This document shows positions 6,232-12,761 of a DNA stretch of 12,761 nucleotides, piece by piece. Below the pieces are notes generated by a model that worked only from the letters and a program-made list of their open reading frames with translations, had not been told where the DNA came from and made no database searches. The DNA is from JACCYQ01 sp036675565 (GTDB taxonomy: Bacteria; Bacteroidota; Bacteroidia; Chitinophagales; Chitinophagaceae). The position numbers and the translations under genes were made by a program. The first letter of the stretch is position 1, and each line of letters starts with the position of its first letter. The stretch covers positions 1-12,761 of the forward strand of contig JAKFER010000327.1 of assembly GCA_036675565.1 (NCBI GenBank), given 5' to 3'.

Positions 6232-7035
6232 TCACAGTTCCCTCACCCAAATATTCTTAAAACTGATCGGGTCACTTGGGTCGCCGTGCGACTGCAATTT
6301 AATCGGTAATGGTCCATGCATGCGGTAAGTGGGATGACCGATATAAGGTGTATCACCCAATACAACGGTATTGTTCTGAACCAACACACCATTGTGAAAA
6401 ACGGTTACCCGTGCCAGTGAGGTCAGTATACGATTTTCATTGAAACGCGGTGCCGTCCAGATCACATCAAATGTTTGCCATTCGCCGGGAGGGCGGCAGG
6501 CGTTCACCAAAGGTGCTGATTGTTTATAAATGCTGGCAGCCTGTCCATTTACGTAAGTGGTGTTTTGGTAATTATCCAATACCTGCAATTCATACCCGGA
6601 ACCTGAAGGAAGCGTGGCTAAAAAAATACCGCTGTTACCCCGCGACTGGCCGGTTTCTTTAATGGTCGTTGGTATATTGTATTCAATATGCAACTGGTAA
6701 TCGGTAAAATTTCTTTTGGTTTGAATATCCCCTGCTTTTTTATTCACCGTAACCACGCCTCCGGATACGATCCAATTGGCTGGCTGGGATGGTTTTTCCG
6801 CAGAAACCCATTCATCAAGGTTTTCCCCGTCAAACAATACAATGGCATCCGAAGGTACATCACCGTAAATCAATCCTGGATTTACAACCGGAGGAACAGG
6901 TTTATAATATTCTGTTTCCTTTGCCCTGGCATTATTGATGCTGTCCCGCACCTGTCTCTCCTTGTCATCTTTTTGGGCTAAAATAACCTGGCTCAATAAC
7001 AACAAACTAATAGATAATAAGATTGTCTTCTTCAT
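6232..7035 (-). CDS. DUF1080 / 3-keto-disaccharide hydrolase domain protein, exported
   Basis: A 267-residue protein from ATG 7035. An in-frame TTG at 7056 would add seven residues, but the signal peptide MKKTILLSISLLLLSQVILAQ begins exactly at the ATG, so I choose that start. After a short linker, the DUF1080 (PF06439) lectin-like beta-sandwich starts with IVLFDGENLDEW (residues 65-76). It continues through NWIVSGGVVTV, the YQLHIEYNIP strand, GNSGIFL, GYELQVLDN and the closing IKLQSHGDPSDPISFKNIWVREL. Proteins of this family cleave glycosides oxidised at C3 of the sugar, by hydrolysis or elimination. The gene lies 28 nt downstream of a Gfo/Idh/MocA oxidoreductase on the same strand, which fits that role: the oxidoreductase makes the 3-keto sugar and this protein breaks the bond. 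Periplasmic location is inferred from the signal peptide, and the actual substrate is unknown. Confidence 0.9.
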   Translation of the reverse strand: MKKTILLSISLLLLSQVILAQKDDKERQVRDSINNARAKETEYYKPVPPVVNPGLIYGDVPSDAIVLFDGENLDEWVSAEKPSQPANWIVSGGVVTVNKKAGDIQTKRNFTDYQLHIEYNIPTTIKETGQSRGNSGIFLATLPSGSGYELQVLDNYQNTTYVNGQAASIYKQSAPLVNACRPPGEWQTFDVIWTAPRFNENRILTSLARVTVFHNGVLVQNNTVVLGDTPYIGHPTYRMHGPLPIKLQSHGDPSDPISFKNIWVREL

Positions 7036-7063
7036 GGAGTATGTTTGATTGTACAATTTAAAT

Positions 7064-8389
7064 TTACGGTAATTGGTAACCGTTATGATATGGGGTCGTT
7101 AAATATTTTGCATTGACCGCTTCATCGGTAAATCGTTCTTTGGCTGCATCCCATTCCAGTTTTTTACCACTGCGGTAGGCAATATTGCCCATCTGCGAAA
7201 CCGTTGCCACATGGGCTCCTTCCTGTATAGAACAAGCCAGGTCCTCCATCTTTCGCGACCTGACTACATCGATAAAATTCTGCATATGCTTTTGCAGGCC
7301 ATTGTCAACCGATTTTTGAAAAGGTTTTTGCACTTTGTTCTTGCTTTGTCTTTCTTCAATCACCTCCCAACCACCGCGGTTTAATATCAGCGTTCCGTTA
7401 TTGCCAATATATGCAATCCCGTGATCCCTGTTATAAGAACCATTATCAATACCCATGGCAGAATCCCAGACCATATTGAAACCATCAAACTCGTACAGCG
7501 TTGTGAGTGTGTCCGGTGTTTCCTGGTAAAGATCCGGGTAAGCAAAACGACCGCCCAATGCAGAAACGGATTTTGGCTGCGGCATTTTCATACCCAATAA
7601 TCCATAATCAATTAAATGTACGCCCCAATCCGTCATCAGTCCGCCGGCATAATCCCAGAACCAGCGAAAATTAAAATGAAACCGGCTGGCATTGAAAGGG
7701 CGGGTGGGCGCCGGGCCCAACCATTTCGCATAGTCCACACCGGGAGGAGGTGCTGAATCAGGAACAACGGGTCCTGGCTTCATCCATCCCTGGTAGCACC
7801 AGACTTTTACAGTGCGGATATTTCCCAAATCACCACCCTGTGCATAATTCACCGCATCTTTAAAATGCTGCTGGCTCCGCTGCCACTGGCCTGCCTGCAC
7901 CGCTTTATGATACCGCTGCTGCGCTTTTACCATCGCACGGCATTCACCAATGGAATTACCAACCGGTTTTTCGCAGTACACATCTTTACCGGCTTCGCAG
8001 GCATGTATCATCATCAGCGCATGCCAGTGATCGGGCGTGCCTATGATGACGGCATCAATATCTTTCTGCTCCAGCAGCTTACGGTAATCATTATATGTTT
8101 TTACTTTTTTGGAATCGACATTCATTTTAGCCAGCTCACCCATTCTTTCATCCAGCACATTTTTGTCCACATCACAAAGCGCCACCAGGTTTACACCCTC
8201 GACCTTTAAAGCAGCATTCACATTCGCCCATCCCATTCCTTTAATACCAATGGCACCGATATTGATCTGGTCATTGGGCGATACCCTGTTTTTAAAAATA
8301 GCGAATGCTTTGTTATCAAGAGCCGATAACAACATGCCGCCGCCGGCAAGGGCCGCTGTGTTGGTGATAAAATTTCTGCGTGAAGACAT
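7064..8389 (-). CDS. Gfo/Idh/MocA family oxidoreductase, Tat-exported
   Basis: A 441-residue protein. The N-terminus MSSRRNFITNTAALAGGGML is a twin-arginine (Tat) signal, so the enzyme is probably folded with its cofactor before export. The Rossmann part starts with INIGAIGIKGMG (residues 42-53). It is followed by LVALCDVD (68-75), IIGTPDHWHALM (115-126) and the family signature CEKP (139-142) with its catalytic Lys141. The C-terminal sheet domain carries DWGVHLIDYG (254-263), including His258, a likely active-site residue. Such enzymes oxidise or reduce sugar hydroxyls with NAD(P); tightly bound cofactor is common in exported members. The next gene, 28 nt downstream, encodes a DUF1080 protein. 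Together they suggest 3-keto-glycoside formation and cleavage. Upstream of the ATG lie CCCTAAAC-like repeats rather than a clear ribosome binding site. Confidence 0.93.
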   Translation of the reverse strand: MSSRRNFITNTAALAGGGMLLSALDNKAFAIFKNRVSPNDQINIGAIGIKGMGWANVNAALKVEGVNLVALCDVDKNVLDERMGELAKMNVDSKKVKTYNDYRKLLEQKDIDAVIIGTPDHWHALMMIHACEAGKDVYCEKPVGNSIGECRAMVKAQQRYHKAVQAGQWQRSQQHFKDAVNYAQGGDLGNIRTVKVWCYQGWMKPGPVVPDSAPPPGVDYAKWLGPAPTRPFNASRFHFNFRWFWDYAGGLMTDWGVHLIDYGLLGMKMPQPKSVSALGGRFAYPDLYQETPDTLTTLYEFDGFNMVWDSAMGIDNGSYNRDHGIAYIGNNGTLILNRGGWEVIEERQSKNKVQKPFQKSVDNGLQKHMQNFIDVVRSRKMEDLACSIQEGAHVATVSQMGNIAYRSGKKLEWDAAKERFTDEAVNAKYLTTPYHNGYQLP

Positions 8390-8510
8390 ATTGCGATGTT
8401 TAGGGTTTAGCGTTGAGGATAAGTTTAAGGTTTCGGGTTTGGTGTTTCGTGTTCTGAAATTTGAACGTGTAAAATAATTTTGATCATTAAATTACCAATC
8501 GTACATCAAT

Positions 8511-8559
8511 TGTCATCCTTGCTTGCCCCGATGTATATCGTGGGAGCTTATCGAAGGAT
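8511..8559 (-). repeat. 49-bp hairpin repeat, copy 2 (inverted)
   Basis: The reverse complement of the element at 5951-5999, with 47 of 49 bases matching. It contains GCCCCGATGTATATCG followed by TGGGAGC, which can fold into an imperfect hairpin inside an ATCCTT/AAGGAT outer stem. The two copies bracket the oxidoreductase/DUF1080 pair in inverted orientation. Confidence 0.75.
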
Positions 8560-8675
8560 CAACCAATCAACTAATTCCAAATCCCCAATTCCCAATTCCA
8601 AATCTCCCACCCAATTTACCAAGAACTTCCTTTCCAAACGGTTGGCGGTTAAAAAAATATCAATATTTGTTGGGG

Positions 8676-8693
8676 GCCTGCCTGCAGACAGGC
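8676..8693. other. Short GC-rich hairpin
   Basis: GCCTG (8676-8680) and CAGGC (8689-8693) can pair around an 8-nt loop that itself holds CTGCAG. It lies downstream of the T9SS gene on the minus strand. It has no U-tract following on either strand, so I do not call it a terminator. It may be another dispersed palindromic element. Confidence 0.35.
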
Positions 8694-8779
8694 AAGTTCA
8701 ATATATAGGTGTGAAGCTGTGATTAGGCTATGATCCTGGCCATAAAATTTTAGTGGTTAAAAAAGCTACAATCAATACA

Positions 8780-9124
8780 TCACCTGATAAGGACAATGGA
8801 TCCCTTTTTAGTTTCAGAGGACTCACCTTCTAATTGATATTGACAAACCCACACATAGACGTTTCCATCCATATCCAATCCTTTAAGTCTGCCATCCCAT
8901 CCTTTGCCTGGATCGTTGGCTTGAAAAACCAATTGTCCCCACCGGTTGTAAATTTTGAATTGATAATGCAGGATGTTTCCGAATAATAACGGTTTAATTA
9001 AATCATTTTTACCATCATTGTTTGGTGTAAATGCTGTTGGCATAAAAAAGCCTTTAATGCAATCTTTTGATAATACATTTATAATTTCCTTCCCTGAACA
9101 TCCATTCTCATTTTTTACCGTTAA
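8780..9124 (-). pseudogene. T9SS type B sorting domain, cut off from its protein by a TAG
   Basis: This is the C-terminal part of the large secreted protein encoded upstream (9125-11653), in the same frame but after a TAG stop. Read without the stop, the frame continues LTVKNENGCSGKEIINVLSKDC, then FFMPTAFTPNNDGKNDLIKP and YNRWGQLVFQ, and ends in KKGSIVLIR. This is the gliding-motility-associated C-terminal (CHU_C / T9SS type B sorting) domain, which directs proteins through the type IX secretion system. An internal ATG at 9043 could start an 87-residue piece holding most of the domain. That piece has no signal peptide, so it is unlikely to be a real separate gene. With the 842 residues upstream, the undisturbed protein would be about 957 residues. 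Ends with TGA. Confidence 0.85.
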
Positions 9125-9127
9125 CTA
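9125..9127 (-). other. In-frame TAG between protein body and sorting domain
   Basis: The codon after GQY (residue 842) is TAG. The preceding repeat in the same protein reads PGIYSVSVTDNNGC and the interrupted one PGQY-stop-LTVKNENGC, so the stop replaces one residue inside a beta-strand repeat. Relatives often carry Trp at this place, and a single TGG to TAG change would explain it. The NRAMP gene at 1200-2366 ends with TAG, which argues against general TAG reassignment. Confidence 0.85.
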
Positions 9128-11653
9128 ATATTGCCCTGGTTGATTAATAGTGATGGAATTATTATTTGAACCCGTATTCCAGAAATAACTTCTAAATTCT
9201 TTATTTGCTTTCAACTCCAGGTTGCCATAAGTACAGATTGATGTGTCGGCAGACAAAAAGTTTTTAGGGGCCGGAAGTACTGTGGATATTTCAACACTTC
9301 CTGTGCCAATACATCCATTATTATCTGTCACACTTACTGAATAAATACCGGGATCAGCAATCCTGATCGATTTACCTGTTGACCCGTCATTCCATAAATA
9401 AGTGGAAAAATTACCGGCATCAAGTGTTCTGATTTCATTTTCACAAATAGTTGCTGATTGATCCAGTCTTACTATGGGCTCCGGATTAATAATAACAGAA
9501 ACTGTGTTACTTGTAACCTCGGAAATTGAAATACAATTGTCGTCAGAAGTGAGCGTACATGTAATCCGATCCCCATCAACCAGGCTATTATCAATATAGG
9601 TATGATGGTTAGTTCCGGTTATTCTTCCATTTTTTTTCCATTGATAAGTTGGATTAAAACCTTCGTGCAAAGTTGATGCAGTAAAAATTATTGGAGTGTT
9701 TTTACATATGGAAGTGGATGAAGGGCTAATAGTGATACCTGGTTCATTCTTTGGATATATATTCATAACCACCTGCGGACTGATAGCTAAAGACCGGGTA
9801 ACACAAGGCTGGCTTGAAAACATTCCCAAGAAAATAACATCCCCATTTTTTAAAGAAGCATCCGTATAGGTGGGTGAGTTCAGGAAAAGATTTTCATTAT
9901 TCTTAAACCAGGTAAAACTCGGCGATGTACCACCAAATGATAAAGCAGATGAAAAAGTTACTGGGGTACCTTCACAAATATTATTATTAGAAGCTGTAAT
10001 AAAGACACCTGGTGTTACATTGGGGGTAACCGACATTGTTATTGAATTGCTTACGGCAACGGGGTTTGTAAGACAACTTTCACCTGATGTAACAATACAT
10101 TGAATAATATCTCCATCGATCAGCATTTGATCTATGTAATAATGAATGTTTGTCCCTACAGGTATCCCGTTTTTCATCCATTGATAAGTTGATGCATTTC
10201 CATGCACTCCTGAAGAACTGAACGTTACCGTTTCACCCTGGCATATATTAGTTTTTGAAGCCTGAATAGTGATTCCAGGAGTAAAAGGCGCTTTAACTGA
10301 AAGAACGGCTGCAGTTGAATAAATTGTTCCGCAATCATTGGTCACTGCACAACGAAATTGGTGGTTATTCATAGTGGCATTAGCACCATTAATTGATAAT
10401 TTATTTGTAAGAGTACCTGAATAACCAGCATTATCAACAATATCAATCCATCCTGTACCGGAATTAAACTGCCATTGATAATTTGTAGCATGATCAGCAG
10501 TTACCTCAAATTGTGCGTTTCCTGCAATACACAATTTCACCTCAACTGGTTGGCTCTTGATAGTTACTGCCAGGCAATTGGTAATTTTTCTGATAACATT
10601 ACCTTCATTATGATTTACAAAATAGATGTTGTTATCATGGATACTTATTCTGCCTTCAGTCAGTGAAATGGAAGAAGCACTGGCTGGTCCACCATCACCG
10701 GAATAACCGTTTGTCCCTTTCCCAGCATAAGTTGAAATATTCCCGTTCAAGTCAATTTTCCTGATTGTGTGGTTATAATCACCGATGTAAAAATTGCCCT
10801 GCTGATCTATAACCACGCTTCCCGGGAAAGCCATTTTTGCATCTGTTGCAGGTCCACCATCACCACTATATCCTTGCACAGTACCTGCTATGGTTGTTAT
10901 AATACCTGTAGTGCTAACCTTTCTGATCTTGTGATTTTGTGCATCAGGAATATATACATTTCCTGCCTGGTCAATGGCAACTTTACCCGGGTAAGCCAGT
11001 TGGGCTGACGTTGCAGGTCCGCCATCACCTGAAAAACCATTGGTGCCATTGCCGGCAATTGTTGAAATGATACCTGCACTGTTTACTTTTCGCACGGTAT
11101 TACATCCATAATCTGCTATATACAAATTGCCTGATTGATCTGTTGTTATAGCTGATATAGCGTAAAACTTTGCTAAAGCTAATGGTCCGCCATCACCTAC
11201 ACCACAATCCATAGAATATTCATTCGCAGATACAGTTGTGATTATCCCCGCTGGATCAATCATTCGTATTATAAGACCATTACGGTCAGAAATTAAAATG
11301 TTATTGTCTTTGTCTACAGCAATGGCTGTTGGATGGTATAAAAGGGCATTGATAGCCGGTCCTCCATCACCGGAATATCCTATTACACCTGGTGTTCCGG
11401 CTATCGTAGTTATAATGCCGGCAGCATCAATTTTACGAATTGTGTTATTCCCAACATGGGCGATATACATATTGCCGGCATTATCAAAGGCTGGGTATGA
11501 ATAATACATATCACTAAGTTGGGCATCCAGCGCGGGACCCCCGTCACCGGAGTAACCATGACTACCATTTCCTGCAACAGTGGTAATGATTTGGGACTGT
11601 AAAGTAAGATTGAACAAGAACAGGAACAGGAAGAAAGAAAATGTAATTCTCAT
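9125..11653 (-). CDS. Secreted NHL-repeat and Ig-like repeat protein, lacking its sorting domain
   Basis: An 842-residue product from ATG 11653. Residues 1-20 form a Sec signal peptide with a hydrophobic core. Residues about 21-358 hold six repeats of about 56 residues, each with an (A/S)GDGGPA-like motif (near 37, 96, 154, 210, 265 and 320) followed by an NxYIxD-type strand. This is an NHL-type beta-propeller. Residues 360-455 form an Ig-like domain. Residues 458-545, 549-635 and 639-725 are three similar copies starting PG(I/V)xI with NIC and QWxKN motifs. Two shorter SprB-like repeats follow from 726. The sorting domain that should end the protein lies in frame beyond TAG 9125-9127. The intact protein would be a cell-surface or secreted adhesin-like T9SS substrate. 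As read, it would reach the periplasm but lack the signal for outer-membrane passage. No enzymatic domain is seen. Confidence 0.85.
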   Translation of the reverse strand: MRITFSFFLFLFLFNLTLQSQIITTVAGNGSHGYSGDGGPALDAQLSDMYYSYPAFDNAGNMYIAHVGNNTIRKIDAAGIITTIAGTPGVIGYSGDGGPAINALLYHPTAIAVDKDNNILISDRNGLIIRMIDPAGIITTVSANEYSMDCGVGDGGPLALAKFYAISAITTDQSGNLYIADYGCNTVRKVNSAGIISTIAGNGTNGFSGDGGPATSAQLAYPGKVAIDQAGNVYIPDAQNHKIRKVSTTGIITTIAGTVQGYSGDGGPATDAKMAFPGSVVIDQQGNFYIGDYNHTIRKIDLNGNISTYAGKGTNGYSGDGGPASASSISLTEGRISIHDNNIYFVNHNEGNVIRKITNCLAVTIKSQPVEVKLCIAGNAQFEVTADHATNYQWQFNSGTGWIDIVDNAGYSGTLTNKLSINGANATMNNHQFRCAVTNDCGTIYSTAAVLSVKAPFTPGITIQASKTNICQGETVTFSSSGVHGNASTYQWMKNGIPVGTNIHYYIDQMLIDGDIIQCIVTSGESCLTNPVAVSNSITMSVTPNVTPGVFITASNNNICEGTPVTFSSALSFGGTSPSFTWFKNNENLFLNSPTYTDASLKNGDVIFLGMFSSQPCVTRSLAISPQVVMNIYPKNEPGITISPSSTSICKNTPIIFTASTLHEGFNPTYQWKKNGRITGTNHHTYIDNSLVDGDRITCTLTSDDNCISISEVTSNTVSVIINPEPIVRLDQSATICENEIRTLDAGNFSTYLWNDGSTGKSIRIADPGIYSVSVTDNNGCIGTGSVEISTVLPAPKNFLSADTSICTYGNLELKANKEFRSYFWNTGSNNNSITINQPGQY

Positions 11654-11917
11654 CCTTCACAGTTTTTTAAAATATGGTTTACTAGGGCAATAAAGTGCAT
11701 TAGTTAGTTATCTTGGTGTATCAAAATACAACACATATCTGAAATCCAAAACTTAGATATTTTAGAACCTTTATAAATTTGAATAATAGAATCTTTAACA
11801 ATCGTTCATCCACTGTTCAACAAACGTTCAACTCTTAAACCCCTAAACCCCTAAACTCTAAGCTCTAAACGACTAAACACCCCTAAACCCCTAAACCTCT
11901 AAACCCACTAAACAAAA
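11654..11917. repeat. Divergent intergenic region with repeat module 5
   Basis: A 264-bp gap between two divergently transcribed genes. On the plus strand CTTTAAC (11793), GTTCATC (11804), GTTCAAC (11815) and GTTCAAC (11826) lie exactly 11 bp apart; they are reverse complements of the GTTGAAC array seen elsewhere. From about 11834 to 11913 there follow degenerate CTTAAACC / CCCTAAAC units of 7 to 10 bp that run up to the start codon of the PHP gene. Here the 11-bp array is inverted relative to the CCCTAAA array, unlike in the other gaps. Confidence 0.6.
11774..11781 (+). promoter_or_regulatory. Possible -7 box for the PHP gene
   Basis: TAAATTTG fits the Bacteroidota -7 consensus TAnnTTTG. 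A transcript from here would have a leader of about 130 nt made largely of the 11-bp array and CCCTAAA repeats. No TTTG -33 element is seen at the expected distance, so this is tentative. Confidence 0.25.
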
Positions 11918-12761
11918 ATGTACAAGTTCCTGCTCATCCTCATCCTTCCCATATCTGCCTACACCCAAACTCCCGAACTAAAATGGTTCAAAGGAAATAC
12001 GCATACCCATTCACTATGGAGTGATGGAGATGATTTCCCGGAGATGATCATGGACTGGTATAAAACGAATGGCTATGATTTCATTTCTTTATCCGATCAT
12101 AACATCCTGGCCGACCAGCAAAAATGGGTGAAGATCCCGAAGCACCCCTTCCGGCAACGGCGCTTTAATGAATACCTTGAAAAATTTGGTAAGGATTGGG
12201 TTGAACAAAAAACGGATTCAGCCGGTGTAATCAGCGTAAGGTTGAAAATGCTTTCCGAGTACAAACCATTGTTTGAAGAGAAAGATAAATTTTTGATCAT
12301 GCAGGCCGAAGAGATCTCGGATAAGTATGAAACCAAGCCCATTCATATCGGTGCCATCAATGTGCAGGAGCTCATCAAACCGCAGGGTGGTAACAGCGTG
12401 GCCGATGTGATGCAGAATAACCTGGATGCCGTGCAGGCGCAGCGGCAGCGAACCGGGGAATCCATGTTTGCGCATATCAATCACCCCAATTTCATGTGGG
12501 CCATCAAGGTTGAAGACATGATGCAGTTAAAAGGGGAACGTTTTTTTGAGGTATATAACGGCCACCCGCATGTGCATAATTACGGCGATTCAACCACCAT
12601 TAGCATGGAAGAACTCTGGGATCAATTATTGATCCATTATATCAATGAAGGCCGGGAACTGGTTTATGGGCTGGCCACCGATGATGCGCATAATTTTATT
12701 GAGTACAATGCGGCTTCCAGCAACCCCGGGCGTGGCTGGATCATGGTGCGGGCCGGCGCCT
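11918..12761 (+). CDS. Exported PHP-domain metallohydrolase, 3' end outside window
   Basis: An open frame from ATG 11918 to the window end, giving 281 residues with no stop. The N-terminus MYKFLLILILPISAYTQ is a signal peptide. The PHP (polymerase and histidinol phosphatase) metal site is visible: HTH at residues 29-31, SDH at 59-61, EE at 131-132, IHIG with His143, AHINHP with His186 and His189, and TDDAH at 254-258. PHP proteins are metal-dependent phosphoesterases or related hydrolases. An exported version with about 70 residues between the second motif and the EE motif resembles Bacteroidota proteins of unknown substrate. The start follows an A-rich stretch right after CCCTAAA repeats, with no clear Shine-Dalgarno sequence. 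It is divergent from the T9SS gene. Base composition looks richer in G+C than the T9SS gene. Family assignment is firm; substrate is not known. Confidence 0.88.
   Translation, partial: MYKFLLILILPISAYTQTPELKWFKGNTHTHSLWSDGDDFPEMIMDWYKTNGYDFISLSDHNILADQQKWVKIPKHPFRQRRFNEYLEKFGKDWVEQKTDSAGVISVRLKMLSEYKPLFEEKDKFLIMQAEEISDKYETKPIHIGAINVQELIKPQGGNSVADVMQNNLDAVQAQRQRTGESMFAHINHPNFMWAIKVEDMMQLKGERFFEVYNGHPHVHNYGDSTTISMEELWDQLLIHYINEGRELVYGLATDDAHNFIEYNAASSNPGRGWIMVRAGA

Larger units (their letters stand above)
8390..8779. repeat. Intergenic region with inverted repeat modules (390 bp, no gene)
   Basis: This is a 390-bp stretch with no credible gene; the open frames across it have no recognisable protein features and cover repeats. 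From the oxidoreductase start outward it holds TTTAGGG-like heptamers (about 8399-8412), GTTTCGGGTTT from about 8429, GTTTCGTGTTCTGAAA (8444-8459; the inverse of the block at 6091), the second 49-bp hairpin repeat (8511-8559) and a run of AATTCC/CCAAATC short repeats (8571-8608). A GC-rich hairpin lies at 8676-8693. The order mirrors the region on the other side of the gene pair. Confidence 0.6.

Noticed and set aside
7036..7056. A TTG start adding seven residues to the DUF1080 protein
   Set aside because: The signal peptide begins at the ATG at 7035 with the usual MKKT start.
5951..8559. A composite transposon carrying the oxidoreductase and DUF1080 genes
   Set aside because: The flanking repeats are only 49 bp, have no transposase between or beside them, and no target-site duplication was seen next to them.
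8480..8722. A small plus-strand protein of 80 residues and an overlapping 61-residue frame
   Set aside because: The frames cover the 49-bp hairpin repeat, AATTCC short repeats and the GC-rich hairpin; the products are low-complexity and have no recognisable domain.
9125..11653. TAG reassigned as a sense codon in this organism
   Set aside because: The NRAMP gene ends at TAG directly after the expected last helix, so TAG appears to act as a normal stop; reassignment would need many more in-frame TAG codons.
11834..11916. Eukaryotic telomere sequence or contamination
   Set aside because: The CCCTAAA units are degenerate, short, internal, and surrounded by bacterial genes and by repeats shared with the other gaps of the window.

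Overview
The window looks like a chromosomal segment of a Bacteroidota member, most plausibly of the Chitinophagaceae or a near relative. The grounds are a type IX secretion (T9SS) type B sorting domain, a DUF4846 lipoprotein, a Tat-exported Gfo/Idh/MocA oxidoreductase next to a DUF1080 (3-keto-glycoside hydrolase/lyase) protein, weak or absent Shine-Dalgarno sequences, and AT-rich intergenic DNA. No rRNA, tRNA, transposase, integrase or CRISPR array was seen.

Layout. Positions 1-2366 (+) hold the end of a 5-oxoprolinase operon: the C-terminal part of pxpC, then pxpA, then an NRAMP-fold transporter that lacks the usual metal-binding residues. Position 2608-3360 (-) is a DUF4846 lipoprotein. 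Position 3542-4333 (+) is a compact six-helix voltage-gated K+ channel ending in a four-cysteine zinc ribbon. Position 4502-5881 (-) is a contractile tail sheath protein standing alone, with no other injection-system gene in view. Positions 6232-8389 (-) carry a two-gene unit, a Tat-exported oxidoreductase followed by a DUF1080 protein, which fits oxidise-first glycoside cleavage in the periplasm. Positions 8780-11653 (-) are one large secreted protein (NHL propeller, Ig-like repeats, T9SS sorting domain) cut by an in-frame TAG at 9125-9127, so the sorting domain is separated from the rest. Positions 11918-12761 (+) are the start of an exported PHP-family metallohydrolase that runs off the window.

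The intergenic DNA is unusually structured. Four gaps (about 2429, 4353, 6001 and 11793) carry arrays of a GTTGAAC-like heptamer repeated every 11 bp. Several gaps also carry a block starting TTTCAGAAC(A/C)CGAAAC, followed by degenerate TTAAACCC/CCCTAAA heptamers. Two copies of a 49-bp hairpin-forming repeat (47/49 identical, inverted) bracket the oxidoreductase/DUF1080 pair. These repeats, the TAG-split secreted protein and the altered NRAMP protein are the most unusual things here. I do not see a clear undescribed multi-gene system.
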